Shown one piece after another: positions 43,704-52,122 of a stretch of DNA of 64,000 bases; position 1 is the first letter of the stretch; each line of letters starts with the position of its first letter. A program made the position numbers and the translations under genes. Under the pieces are notes generated by a model. It had not been told where the DNA came from. It saw only the letters and a program-made list of their open reading frames with translations, and did no database searches. The DNA lies in assembly GCF_012272825.1 (NCBI RefSeq), contig NZ_JAAWWS010000131.1:1-64000 (forward strand), in the 5' to 3' direction. Source of the stretch: Wenzhouxiangella sp. XN79A. Its GTDB lineage: Bacteria > Pseudomonadota > Gammaproteobacteria > Xanthomonadales > Wenzhouxiangellaceae.

Positions 43704-44288
43704 ATGGAAATCAGCCTGATCATCGCCCTCGCCGCTGGCCTGGCCGTGCTGGTCTGGGCGGTCGTGATCTTCAACCGCCTGGTGCGCGCCCGCAATCTCG
43801 TTCGCGCCGGCTTTGCCGACATCGACGTGCAGCTGCAGAAGCGCCACGATCTGGTCCCGCAGCTGGTCGAGGCCGTGCGGGCCTACGCGGGCTTCGAACA
43901 GCGCGTGCTCGAGGACGTGACCCGGCTGCGCGGCGAGGCGCGGCAGCAGGTCGACAGGGTCGATGACGTGGCCGGGCGCGACGCGGCCGAGCAGGCGCTG
44001 GCCGGTGGCCTGGGCCGCCTGATCCTGCTGGCCGAGGCCTACCCGGAGCTGAAGGCCGGTGAGAATTTCCGCCAGCTGGTGACCGAGCTGACCGACGTCG
44101 AAGACGACATCGAACAGGCCCGCCGCTTCTACAACGGCGCGGTGCGCCAGCTCAACGACCGCGTGCAGCACGTCCCCGACCGCTTCGTGGCCGGCCCGTT
44201 CGGGTTCGGCGAAGAAGCGTTCTTCTCGGCCGGCATCGAAACCCGCCGGGCGCCGGATGTCGGCCGCGCACTCCGAGCCGCTCCATGA
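43704..44288 (+). CDS. lemA: LemA family protein
   Basis: A 194-residue protein with one N-terminal membrane helix (LIIALAAGLAVLVWAVVIF) and a long helical domain. FNRLVRARNLVRAGFADIDV and LQKRHDLVPQLVEAVRAYAG are the LemA signature, as is LTDVEDDIEQARRFYNGAVR. The function is poorly known; LemA proteins often pair with TPM or DUF2207 membrane proteins, as here (ATGA overlap with the next gene). ATG 43704 has AGGAA upstream. Confidence 0.93.
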   Translation: MEISLIIALAAGLAVLVWAVVIFNRLVRARNLVRAGFADIDVQLQKRHDLVPQLVEAVRAYAGFEQRVLEDVTRLRGEARQQVDRVDDVAGRDAAEQALAGGLGRLILLAEAYPELKAGENFRQLVTELTDVEDDIEQARRFYNGAVRQLNDRVQHVPDRFVAGPFGFGEEAFFSAGIETRRAPDVGRALRAAP

Positions 44289-46216
44289 ATCGATCGCCTG
44301 CCCTTCCGCGACTCCTGCTGCTGGCCCTTCTCGCCGGCCTCGCTGCGCTGCCGGCGCAGGCCGACGAACGGATCCAGCGCTACGATGCCGAGATCACCAT
44401 CCAGACCGACGGCAGCCTGTTCGTCGCCGAGACCATCGACGTGCAGGCCGAGGGCCGGCAGATCCGCCGCGGCATCTACCGCGATTTCCCGACGACCTAC
44501 CGCGACCCGTTCGGCAGCCGCTACACCGTGCCGTTCGATGTCCTCACGGTCACCCGCGACGGCCGGCCGGAACCGTGGCACACCGAGGGCGTCACCGGCG
44601 GTACCCGGTTGTACATCGGCGATGCCGGCACCTTCCTCGAGCCCGGCGAGTACCGGTACCGCATCGAGTACACCACCGACCGGCAACTGGGCTATTTCGA
44701 CCGGCACGACGAGCTGTACTGGAACGTCACCGGCAACGACTGGGCGTTCCCGATCGACGCGGTGACCGCGACCGTGCGGCTGCCCGGCGACGTGGACCGG
44801 ACCGATCTGCGCATCGACGCCTACCTGGGCGAAGCCGGTGCGATCGGCGACCCGGAGACGGACTGGACCGCCGAGGTGCTCGCACCGGACGCCGTCGAGT
44901 TCACCGGCAACCGCGCGCTGCGTCCCTACGAGGGCCTGACGGTTGCCGTCGGCTTTCCGAAGGGCCTGGTGCCCGAGCCGAGCAGGCTGGAACGCAGCCG
45001 TCGATTGCTGGCCGACAATCGCGGCGCCATCGTCGGGCTGGTCGGGTTGCTGATCGTCATCGGCTGGCAGGCACGGGCCTGGAACCGGGTCGGCCGCGAT
45101 CCCCTGCCCGGCGCGATCTACCCGCGCTACGACGCGCCCGAGGGCTACTCGCCGGGCATGCTGCGCTACGTGTTGAAGTTCGGCTATGACAGGACCGCCA
45201 CGGCCGCGGCACTGGTCCACATGGCCGTCAACGGTCACCTGAAACTGGACAAGCCGGACAAGCATTTCGTGGTCATGCGCGGCGAAGGAGTTCCGGAAGC
45301 ACAGAGTGAACGTGCGTTGTACTTCGCGCTGTTTGCCGACGGCGACACCTTGACCTTCAAGCCATCCGAGCATTCGCGCGTCGGCAAGGCGGTCAAGAAA
45401 CACGAGAAGACCTTGCGAGCCGCGCTGGAGTCGCACTATTTCAAGCACAACCGTCGGTGGTGGATGCCCGGGCTCATCGTTGCGCTGCTGTCGGTCATCG
45501 TCATGACTGCACTGGCGCCGACCGAAGCGCCCGGAATGGGCCCGGTCATCGCCCTCTTCGCGCTGCTCTGGAACGGCTTCGTCGGCGTCATGGTCGCCGG
45601 CCTGTACAAGGGCTGGAAACAGGCCTCCGGGCTGCAGCGGGTGCCGATCCTGATCGCCACGCTGTTCGTGGGTCCGTTCGTGCTTGCCGGGCTGGGCCTG
45701 ATCGGCGTGCTCGGCTGGCAGGTCGGCGTCCTGCCGATGCTGATCCTGGTCGCCCACCTGGTCCTGACGCTGACCTTCTATCAGCTGATGAAGGCACCGA
45801 CGGAGCGAGGCCGCGACCTGCTCGATGCCATCGAAGGGCTGCAGCTCTACCTCAACATCGCCGAGCGCGAGGACCTCGAGCGCCGCCACGGCGGTGAGCG
45901 TCCGGTGACCGTCGAGGAGTTCGAGCGCCTGCTGCCCTATGCCATTGCGCTGGACAGCGCCGAGACCTGGGGCAGGCGGTTCGAGGACGCGATCCGGGCC
46001 GCCGAGATCGACGGCTCGATCAACAGCCGCAGCTGGTACTCGCCGTCGATGGTTTCCGGCGGCGCGCTGAGCGGCGCGGCGATCTCCAGCGCGCTGGCCG
46101 GCGGCCTGTCCAGCGGCATCGCCAGCTCGGCCTCCCCGCCCGGCTCGTCGTCGGGCGGCGGCGGGGGCGGCTTTTCCGGCGGCGGCGGAGGCGGCGGTGG
46201 AGGCGGTGGCTGGTAG
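44285..46216 (+). CDS. DUF2207 membrane protein
   Basis: A 643-residue protein. The signal peptide is 1-27. The extracytoplasmic DUF2207 beta domain spans ~28-235 (DAEITIQTDGSLFVAETIDV, RRGIYRDFPTTY). Membrane helices lie near 245-262 and in a cluster at ~390-500, and the C-terminal tail ends in a run of glycines with a final tryptophan, as in many TPM/DUF2207 proteins. Its biochemical role is unknown. It is coupled to lemA, and the pair is widely conserved. Confidence 0.9.
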   Translation: MNRSPALPRLLLLALLAGLAALPAQADERIQRYDAEITIQTDGSLFVAETIDVQAEGRQIRRGIYRDFPTTYRDPFGSRYTVPFDVLTVTRDGRPEPWHTEGVTGGTRLYIGDAGTFLEPGEYRYRIEYTTDRQLGYFDRHDELYWNVTGNDWAFPIDAVTATVRLPGDVDRTDLRIDAYLGEAGAIGDPETDWTAEVLAPDAVEFTGNRALRPYEGLTVAVGFPKGLVPEPSRLERSRRLLADNRGAIVGLVGLLIVIGWQARAWNRVGRDPLPGAIYPRYDAPEGYSPGMLRYVLKFGYDRTATAAALVHMAVNGHLKLDKPDKHFVVMRGEGVPEAQSERALYFALFADGDTLTFKPSEHSRVGKAVKKHEKTLRAALESHYFKHNRRWWMPGLIVALLSVIVMTALAPTEAPGMGPVIALFALLWNGFVGVMVAGLYKGWKQASGLQRVPILIATLFVGPFVLAGLGLIGVLGWQVGVLPMLILVAHLVLTLTFYQLMKAPTERGRDLLDAIEGLQLYLNIAEREDLERRHGGERPVTVEEFERLLPYAIALDSAETWGRRFEDAIRAAEIDGSINSRSWYSPSMVSGGALSGAAISSALAGGLSSGIASSASPPGSSSGGGGGGFSGGGGGGGGGGGW

Positions 46217-46543
46217 TGGCCTCGATCAAGGACCGTAGCCGCGGCCTTTGGAGGATGGATGCAAGAACGCGATGGGGCAGAGAACCGCGAACAACGGCTT
46301 CGCAGCAGGCTTGAAGCGCTGATGCCCGGAACCGGGAATACCCCGGAAACCTAGCCCCGGACCTGATCCGGGGTCCAGCGACCTTCTCCGGGTCCGGAAC
46401 CGCAGAACCATTCGAGGAACGGCCCCGCCATCCACCGCCCGCCCCGGTAGCGCGGTCAAGCGCAAGGCGCCGTTCGGACCTCGTGCCGCTGTCCTCGAGA
46501 GCATTCGCTCGTCATCCAGCGGAACGAACCCACCAGCTCCGCC
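46217..46543. other. Intergenic region with REP-like hairpins
   Basis: 327 bp without a credible gene. A perfect 7-bp hairpin CCCCGGA/TCCGGGG (46356-46374, 5-nt loop) of the REP type lies in it, and an earlier stretch (GGAGGATGGATGCAAGAACGCG) resembles the degenerate GATGAGCGCGAAGACGCGAA repeats of the right half. Confidence 0.5.
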
Positions 46544-46834
46544 TCAACGCGCGCGCAGGAACCGGACGACCCAACCGGAGCCGAGCAGGGCCAGCACGGC
46601 GAGGTAGGCCGTGGCCACGGCGATGACGTTGCGGCCCATGCCATCGAGGTCCATCGTGGCATGGATGCCGACGATGATCGCAACCAGGGCCAGCGGCGTG
46701 AGCACCATCAACGTTCGATCGAGTGCTCGCATACCGGCGCTGCGTCCGGACGGCGCCGATCGTGCGTACAGCCAGATCAGAAAGGCCACCACCGGCGCGG
46801 AGATCAGCAGGTCGACGAGGATCGAAAGGGGCAT
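46544..46834 (-). CDS. Small three-helix membrane protein, unknown
   Basis: A 96-residue hydrophobic protein with helices at ~4-24 (SILVDLLISAPVVAFLIWLY), ~42-60 (LMVLTPLALVAIIVGIH) and ~70-90 (VIAVATAYLAVLALLGSGWV), ending RFLRAR (positive-inside). No family is recognised. The AGGACC upstream of the ATG is a modest Shine-Dalgarno sequence. It is a single gene between non-coding stretches. Confidence 0.65.
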   Translation of the reverse strand: MPLSILVDLLISAPVVAFLIWLYARSAPSGRSAGMRALDRTLMVLTPLALVAIIVGIHATMDLDGMGRNVIAVATAYLAVLALLGSGWVVRFLRAR

Positions 46835-47054
46835 TCGTGAAAGGTCCTGTTCATGATGATGGTTCGTTTCGGATCGACGGTTCGGAGCTGCGGAACCGCA
46901 AGGTCGCTGCGTCCCGCATCGAGTACGGGACGACGGAAGTTCGAGTTCGTCGTTCGCCTGTGGCCATTGCCGACGAGGCCGAACCGGTGATGTGGCCCTG
47001 CCAACCGGACTGGCGTCGCTCTGCGCCGCCTGCCCCCGGTTGCCTTCGCGTCCA

Positions 47055-47456
47055 TCATCGAGAGCATCCAGGCCGCCGGGCCGGCAGCTGCCCGATCCGA
47101 TGCCCGGCCACCACGCCCGCCGCCCAACTGCCCGCGGACCCCAGCACGAACACCGTCGAGGCCGCGAACGAGGACTGCAGCAAGGCGTCGGCCTGCAGGC
47201 TGAACATCGAGAACGAGGTCAGACCGGCCAGCAGGCCCGGGACGACGAATAGCCGCTGCAGCGGACCGGCGTCCAGGGCGCCGTCGGGGCCGGTCAGCGC
47301 GGCGTAGACGCCGATCGAGAATGCGCCGACGAGGTTGGCGGCGAAAACCGCGAACAGGCCTCCACCCAGCGCCGCCAGACCGAAGCGGGCCAGGCCGCCG
47401 AGCGCGCTGCCGGCGCCGACGGCCAGCAGTCGCTCCACCTGCCCCGGCCTCGTCAC
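47055..47456 (-). CDS. crcB: CrcB-family fluoride channel subunit 2
   Basis: A 133-residue four-helix membrane protein of the CrcB/Fluc family that lets fluoride leave the cell. GAGSALGGLARFGLAALGGG (first helix), FAVFAANLVGAFSIG (with the pore Asn) and LLAGLTSFSMFS (the TTFS-like loop) are present but more divergent than in subunit 1. The start is GTG 47456, overlapping the stop of subunit 1 (GTGA). Two unequal CrcB genes in tandem suggest a heterodimer, as in some Gram-positive bacteria. Confidence 0.85.
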   Translation of the reverse strand: MTRPGQVERLLAVGAGSALGGLARFGLAALGGGLFAVFAANLVGAFSIGVYAALTGPDGALDAGPLQRLFVVPGLLAGLTSFSMFSLQADALLQSSFAASTVFVLGSAGSWAAGVVAGHRIGQLPARRPGCSR

Positions 47457-47821
47457 GCCAGCCACTGACCGGCCCGGAACAGCGCAAGACAGCCCAGCAC
47501 GGTGACCAGACCGTAGCCGATCCACCGGGCACGATGCCTCCGCCGCTGCCAGCTTTCGAGCACGAAGGCCGAGACGGTGGTGAAACTGCCGAGCGCGGCG
47601 ACCAGGCCGGTGCGCAGCAGGCCCGATTCGTCCAGCGCAGGCCAGGCCGCCGCGGCGCCGAGCAGGTACGATCCGAGCAGATTGACGACCAGCGTGCCGA
47701 TCGGCCAGCGCCCGTCGTCCCGGCGTGTTTCGATCGCGACCACCAGCGCATGGCGGGCCATCCCGCCGAGTGCGGCACCCAGCGCGACGGTCGTAACGCT
47801 CCACACGGCCGGCTCACCCAT
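47453..47821 (-). CDS. crcB: CrcB-family fluoride channel subunit 1
   Basis: A 122-residue CrcB/Fluc protein. The family motifs are LGAALGGMARH, IGTLVVNLLGSYLLG and LVAALGSFTTVSAFVLES. Four helices fill the length. ATG 47821 lies 4 bp after the stop of the FAH-family gene and overlaps it by no codons; the stop overlaps the GTG of subunit 2. There is no room for a fluoride riboswitch directly upstream, so control would be at the trpS end of the operon. Confidence 0.9.
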   Translation of the reverse strand: MGEPAVWSVTTVALGAALGGMARHALVVAIETRRDDGRWPIGTLVVNLLGSYLLGAAAAWPALDESGLLRTGLVAALGSFTTVSAFVLESWQRRRHRARWIGYGLVTVLGCLALFRAGQWLA

Positions 47822-47825
47822 CGCG

Positions 47826-48515
47826 TCAGATGCCCGGAGCGACGATCTCGAAGTCCAGCGCAGGCAGGCCGTCGATCCGGGCCTCGACGCGGTCGCCGAC
47901 CTCGAGCACACCGACGCCGGCCGGCGTGCCGGTGAACAGCACGTCGCCGGGGTGCAGCGTGACTTCGTGCGACAGCCGGGCGATCAGCTCGCCAACCGGC
48001 CAGATCATGTCGCCGAGCACGGCCTGCTGGCGCGGTATTCCGTTGACGGCCAGCCGGATCGCTGTCGTTGGCTGCGGCATCCAGTCCTCGGCCGAGGCCC
48101 AGCGGCCCATCGGCCCGGACGCGTCGAAGCCCTTGGCCAGCGCCCAGGGATGCCCGGCCTGCTTGGCCCTGGCCTGGACATCGCGGCGGGTCAGGTCGCA
48201 GCCCACCGCCCAGCCGACCACGCAGGACAAGCCCGCGGCGGCATCGAGGTTGCGGCCGCCCTGCCCCAGCAGCGCGACCAGTTCGACTTCGTGATGGAGC
48301 TCCTCGGTGGCCGGCGGAAACGGCACGGTCGCGGCCTGGGTCAGCGCGGTTGCCGGCTTGGTGAAGAAGATCGGCGTGCCGGCCTTCGGGTCCGCGCCCA
48401 TCTCGCGGGCGTGCTCGGCGTAATTGCGGCCCACGCACCAGGCATGGCGAATCGGAAACCGTGCATCGTCCGATCCGCGCAGGGCCGGCGGCGACCAGTC
48501 GGCGGTGTGGGGCAT
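47826..48515 (-). CDS. Fumarylacetoacetate hydrolase family protein
   Basis: A 229-residue FAH-fold enzyme of the short YcgM/FAHD1 type. Metal-binding residues are in ATEELHHEVELVALLG. Family text includes CVGRNYAEHAREMG, FFTKPATAL and DVLFTGTPAGVGVLEVGD. Such enzymes act on 2-oxo acids such as acylpyruvates or oxaloacetate; the exact substrate is not readable. It starts 8 bp after the trpS stop and is followed by crcB after 4 bp, so it is inside the trpS operon. Confidence 0.92.
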   Translation of the reverse strand: MPHTADWSPPALRGSDDARFPIRHAWCVGRNYAEHAREMGADPKAGTPIFFTKPATALTQAATVPFPPATEELHHEVELVALLGQGGRNLDAAAGLSCVVGWAVGCDLTRRDVQARAKQAGHPWALAKGFDASGPMGRWASAEDWMPQPTTAIRLAVNGIPRQQAVLGDMIWPVGELIARLSHEVTLHPGDVLFTGTPAGVGVLEVGDRVEARIDGLPALDFEIVAPGI

Positions 48516-48523
48516 GCGATCGG

Positions 48524-49534
48524 CTAGCCGAGGGCCCGGATGCCGACCGCTTCACGCAGCGACCGAATGAACGGCGCGGCCACGTCGCGGGCGCGCTCCG
48601 CGCCGAGCTTGAGCTCGTGCTCGATCTTCGCCGGTTCGTTGATCAGCGCCTCGTAGCGCTCGCGCGGCACTGCGAGCTCGGCGTTGACCCGCTCGAACAG
48701 CTGCTGCTTGACCTCGCCCCAGGCGATGCCGTCGGCAAAGGCCTGGCGCATCTCGGCCCGCTGGGCCGGCGTGGCGAAGGCCGCATACACCGCGTAGACG
48801 CTGGCGTCGTCCGGATTCTTCGGTTCCCCCGGCTCCTGGGAGTTGGTCTTGATCTTCATGATCGCCTTGCGCAGCTTCTTTTCCGGCAGCCACAGTGCAA
48901 TGGTGTTGTCATAGCTCTTCGACATCTTGCGCCCGTCGGTGCCCGGCAGCGTCGCGACGTGCTCGTCGGTGACGGCTTCGGGCAGCACGAAGTGCTCACC
49001 GTAGCGGTGATTGAAGCGACCGGCGATGTCGCGCGCCATCTCCAGGTGCTGGACCTGGTCCTTGCCGACCGGCACGTCATGGGCGTTGAACATCAGAATG
49101 TCGGCCGCCATCAGCACCGGGTAGCTGAACAGGCCCATCGTGATGCCGTGGTCCGGGTCCTCGCCGGCGGCTTCATTCTCGGCCACCTGGGCCTTGTAGG
49201 CGTGGGCCCGGTTCATCAGGCCCTTGGCGCAGGCGCAGGTCAGCAGCCAGGTCAACTCGGGGATTTCCGGAATGTCGGACTGGCGATAGAACACGCTCTT
49301 TTCGGTGTCCAGGCCCAGCGCCAGCCAGGTCGCGGCGATTTCCAACGTCGACCGGTGCACGCGCTCGGGCTCGAAGCACTTGACCAGCGCGTGATAATCG
49401 GCCAGGAAATAGAACGAATCGGTGCGGGCGTCGCGGCTCGATTCGATCGCCGGCTTGATCGCGCCGACGTAGTTGCCCAGGTGGGGCGTGCCGGTGGTCG
49501 TGATGCCGGTCAGGACGCGCTTGCGTTGGCTCAT
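48524..49534 (-). CDS. trpS: Tryptophanyl-tRNA synthetase
   Basis: A 336-residue class Ic aminoacyl-tRNA synthetase that charges tRNA-Trp. The HIGH-type motif is TPHLGNYVG near 16-24, the KMSKS loop is [11 protein letters not shown], and the tryptophan pocket segment [20 protein letters not shown] with [16 protein letters not shown] is complete. Length is normal. It heads an apparent operon with the FAH-family gene and two crcB genes. Confidence 0.97.
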   Translation of the reverse strand: MSQRKRVLTGITTTGTPHLGNYVGAIKPAIESSRDARTDSFYFLADYHALVKCFEPERVHRSTLEIAATWLALGLDTEKSVFYRQSDIPEIPELTWLLTCACAKGLMNRAHAYKAQVAENEAAGEDPDHGITMGLFSYPVLMAADILMFNAHDVPVGKDQVQHLEMARDIAGRFNHRYGEHFVLPEAVTDEHVATLPGTDGRKMSKSYDNTIALWLPEKKLRKAIMKIKTNSQEPGEPKNPDDASVYAVYAAFATPAQRAEMRQAFADGIAWGEVKQQLFERVNAELAVPRERYEALINEPAKIEHELKLGAERARDVAAPFIRSLREAVGIRALG

Positions 49535-49693
49535 CGGGCGGTTCCGGGGAGGTCCGTGAATCCTCCTATTCTAGTCAATCCGTGTCCAGCGCCGGGCCTG
49601 TGGAAACGAACGGTGGCTCGCCGAACCTTCGCTCGCAAGCTCACTCCCACAGGAGGTCTTGCTTGGCGAAATCGGCCGTCCGGCATTCAGCCC

Positions 49694-49782
49694 CGTAGCC
49701 CGGACAAGCGCAGCGCGCCCGGGAATTTCCTGTGGAACCCGTTCCGGAACGTTCCGGGTGCGCTGCGCCTGCCCGGACTACG
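49694..49782. repeat. Inverted REP-like pair (GTAGCCCGGA type)
   Basis: The left arm starts CGTAGCCCGGACAAGCGCAG and the right arm, reversed, starts CGTAGTCCGGGCAGGCGCAG; about 20 of 23 bases match. It lies between trpS and the DUF2784 gene. Related single arms recur at 51127-51155 and 61637-61737. This family of palindromes is common in proteobacterial intergenic DNA. Confidence 0.8.
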
Positions 49783-49802
49783 AACCTGGACCCCGCCCAC
49801 TG

Positions 49803-50207
49803 CTACGAGCGGTGCCGGCCCGGTGGAAACCGCCACCAGCTCCAGACGACGACAGCGCCGAAGGCCGTGTACGCCGCCACGAACACCCACCACGGCAGGT
49901 CCAGGTACAGGTAGCGGCTGATCCAGGCCTCGATGAAACTCTGCTCGTGGGTCGCCAGGCCGGCCGCGCGACGCAGGTCCTGCTCCCAGATCGTCAGCGG
50001 ACACAGCCGGCCCAGCCAGGCCTGCAGGACGACGATGGCGATGGTGACCAGGTGGGCCAGCCGGAACGCGAGACTGCGGACCCAGGTCCAGTCGCGCCAG
50101 CCGCCGATCAGGATCAGCACCTGCCCGCCGACGACGAAGCCCACCACCAGCGCGTGCACGACCAGGATCGCGTCGGCCCAGAACGCCGGATCGGTAAACG
50201 TCTGCAT
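49803..50207 (-). CDS. DUF2784 membrane protein
   Basis: A 134-residue protein with four predicted helices: ~10-35 (DAILVVHALVVGFVVGGQVL), ~48-66, then a conserved CPLTIWEQDLRRAAG and FIEAWISRYLYLDLPWW, and a last helix near 107-122. This is the DUF2784 pattern; the function is unknown. It starts 27 bp after the thioesterase stop and probably shares its transcript. Confidence 0.88.
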   Translation of the reverse strand: MQTFTDPAFWADAILVVHALVVGFVVGGQVLILIGGWRDWTWVRSLAFRLAHLVTIAIVVLQAWLGRLCPLTIWEQDLRRAAGLATHEQSFIEAWISRYLYLDLPWWVFVAAYTAFGAVVVWSWWRFPPGRHRS

Positions 50208-50234
50208 GATGCCGACCGATGCGCCGCGATGGCC

Positions 50235-50627
50235 TCAGCCCTCGGGCAGGACCCGCACGGGCTGCATCTTTTCGTCGACGGCCACCATCACCAGCTCACC
50301 CTGGATGGCCAATTCCTGGTCGCCGGACAGCGGGTCCTCGCGCAGGATCGAGACCGTGACCGTGACCGAGGTATTGCCGACCCGGGTGACCTCGCCGATC
50401 AGCTCGACGATGTTGCCGCGCGGAATCGGCGTCTTGAAGTCGACCCGGTCCATCGACACCGTCACCACCTGCCGGCGCGCGAACCGTGTTGCGGTCAGGA
50501 ACGCGACCTCGTCCATCCATTTCATCGCCGTGCCGCCGTACAGCGTGCCGATCGGATTGGTGTCCTGCGGAAACACCAGCTTGGTGATCCGGGTGCGGGC
50601 GTGTTCGGTGCGTTCTTCGACGTTCAT
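50235..50627 (-). CDS. Acyl-CoA thioesterase, hotdog fold
   Basis: A 130-residue hotdog-fold thioesterase of the YciA/BFIT type, which hydrolyses acyl-CoA to free acid and CoA. NPIGTLYGGTAMKWMDEVAF is the typical N-terminal catalytic helix region (Asp in MDE), followed by TPIPRGNIVELIGEVTRVGN. It is probably cytosolic. It is the first gene of a pair with the DUF2784 gene. Confidence 0.9.
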   Translation of the reverse strand: MNVEERTEHARTRITKLVFPQDTNPIGTLYGGTAMKWMDEVAFLTATRFARRQVVTVSMDRVDFKTPIPRGNIVELIGEVTRVGNTSVTVTVSILREDPLSGDQELAIQGELVMVAVDEKMQPVRVLPEG

Positions 50628-50717
50628 GCGCGGACTCGTGGATCGGGACGTGCGTTCATTCTAGTGCGCTCGAGCGGTCGGGGCTTCGTTGACCGGTCCG
50701 GGCCGGTTCCTCAAGAG

Positions 50718-51275
50718 GATGAGCGCGAAGACGCGAAGAGAAAAGCGGTTCCTGATTACGCACGTTTCTCAGCCGCTAGTACAGCCCTCCGGAGGCTTGC
50801 AGGAAACTCGAGAACAGCAAGCAAGGGCGCTTCGAAAGCGCTTTTTGCCCCGGTTCGACTGTTGGAGGGCGCTTGCGCGCGAAGGGTGGCCGCTTCCGAA
50901 GTCGTTCGCGCGCAAGCGCCCTCCAACAGGCGGTCTTTCTGCCAGTCCGGCATTGGGCTGGAATCTCGCTTGTGATGGAAACCCGTCCTTCGAATCCGAT
51001 CGGATGATTCAACGGCTCGCCTGTATCGCCTGCCGCGACGCTCCGATGCCAGGACGCGACCCAACCGTGGCCGAGATTCATGCGTAATCAGGAAGCGGTT
51101 TGTTGAAACGAAGGCTTCGGACACCCCGTAGCCCGGGAAAGCGCAGCGCACCCGAGGGTCTTGTGCGTATCGGTCCGCAGGCAATCCCGGGGCGGCCTGC
51201 TACCTTGCTCAGGCGACGGGTACGGGGTTCTCAGTCAGTTCTTCTTGCTTTTCTCTTCGCGTCTTCGCGCTCATC
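50718..51275. repeat. Inverted-repeat-bounded element with GCGAAGA-rich ends
   Basis: The ends are 29-bp perfect inverted repeats starting GATGAGCGCGAAGACGCGAA at 50718 and reading the same on the other strand from 51275. A shorter relative spans 61581-61774. Both enclose a CGTAGCCCGGG arm, so this looks like a repeated non-coding mobile or palindromic element. Confidence 0.65.
50860..50928. repeat. 24-bp perfect palindrome (stem-loop)
   Basis: TGTTGGAGGGCGCTTGCGCG plus CGAA at 50860-50883 is perfectly complementary to 50905-50928; the loop is 21 nt. It is a very stable potential hairpin with no T-run, so it is not a standard terminator. It is nested in the 50718-51275 element. Confidence 0.9.
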
Positions 51276-51301
51276 ATCCAACCGAACAAAGCCGACAACG
51301 C

Positions 51302-51331
51302 AAAAAAAAAGACCCCGGCCGGGCCGGGGTC
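51302..51331 (-). terminator. Rho-independent terminator of ahpD
   Basis: On the minus strand GACCCCGGCC pairs with GGCCGGGGTC around a single base, followed by nine Ts (the A-run 51302-51310 on the plus strand). It is 46 bp beyond the ahpD stop. A textbook intrinsic terminator. Confidence 0.94.
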
Positions 51332-51377
51332 GACAGGAGGTTTCTCGATGAAGACGGGCACGCCCGTCGCGGGTGGA

Positions 51378-51938
51378 TCAGGCGGCCTGCGACAGGCCCT
51401 GCTCCAGTGCCGGTTCGGTGGCCAGCACGGCGGCGACGGCGTGGATCACCGACGCGATGCGGACCGCGTCCTGGATCGCCTTGGCCGTGACGCCGTTCTT
51501 GACCAGGATCTGCTCATGGCTGTCGATGCACATGCCGCAGCCGTTGATGGCCGACACGGCCAGGCTGATCAGCTCGAAATCGGTCTTCTCGATGCCGGGG
51601 TTGCCGATCACGGTCATGCGCAGGCCGGCCGGCATCCGGGCGTATTCGTCGCTGCTGGCCAGGTGCAGGAACCGGTAGTAGATGTTGTTCATGCCCATGA
51701 TCGCAGCGGCGGCCTTCGCGCCCTTCAGCTGGGTGTCGTCCAGCTTGCCGGCCGCCTCGGCTGCGATCGCGGTAATCAGTTCGTCGTGGCGCGAGGCGAT
51801 GGCACAGGCCAGCGCGATGCTCCAGACCTGGGTTTCGTTCAGGGCCTCGTGCTGATCTGCGTCCAGCACGTTGCCGAAATTGATCTTGAGGTCCCGGGCG
51901 TAATCCGGAATCGTCTGCTTCAGTGCATCGATGCTCAT
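51378..51938 (-). CDS. ahpD: Alkyl hydroperoxidase AhpD
   Basis: A 186-residue carboxymuconolactone decarboxylase-fold peroxidase of the AhpD type. The redox CxxC is INGCGMCIDSHE (C134, C137) with His141 following, as in mycobacterial AhpD, where it reduces AhpC using lipoyl proteins. AAGGAG stands before ATG 51938; the open frame continues upstream as a shadow. It is downstream of ahpC, from which an intrinsic terminator separates it, so expression may be lower than that of ahpC. Confidence 0.93.
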   Translation of the reverse strand: MSIDALKQTIPDYARDLKINFGNVLDADQHEALNETQVWSIALACAIASRHDELITAIAAEAAGKLDDTQLKGAKAAAAIMGMNNIYYRFLHLASSDEYARMPAGLRMTVIGNPGIEKTDFELISLAVSAINGCGMCIDSHEQILVKNGVTAKAIQDAVRIASVIHAVAAVLATEPALEQGLSQAA

Positions 51939-52020
51939 GGTTTTCTCCTTGAAGTTCGAGTCCAGAACGCGGTGTCGATCGCACCGCGCTGCGAGAAATT
52001 CGGTTCGGAACCCGCCGATA

Positions 52021-52054
52021 GGAAAAGCGCCGGCCGCGGCGGGGCGGCCGGCGC
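52021..52054 (-). terminator. Intrinsic terminator between ahpC and ahpD
   Basis: On the minus strand GCGCCGGCCG (52045-52054) pairs with CGGCCGGCGC (52027-52036) over a perfect 10-bp stem with an 8-nt loop, followed by TTTTCC. It should end or reduce read-through from ahpC into ahpD. Confidence 0.8.
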
Positions 52055-52122
52055 ACATGCCCCTTCGAAACTACTCAGGAAGGGACGGTCGGGGACTCGG
52101 TCAGCCCCCGGTCGGGGCAAAC

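Larger units (their letters stand above)
50628..51301. other. Long intergenic region packed with inverted repeats
   Basis: 674 bp without a credible gene. It contains a perfect 29-bp inverted repeat pair (50718-50746 and 51247-51275), a 24-bp hairpin (50860-50928), a second inverted pair TCCTGATTACGCA (50750-50762 and 51081-51093), and one REP-like arm near 51127. The open frames crossing it are by-products of these repeats. Confidence 0.7.

Noticed and set aside
47822-47825. Fluoride riboswitch before crcB
   Set aside because: Only 4 bp separate crcB from the upstream FAH-family gene; there is no space for the motif.
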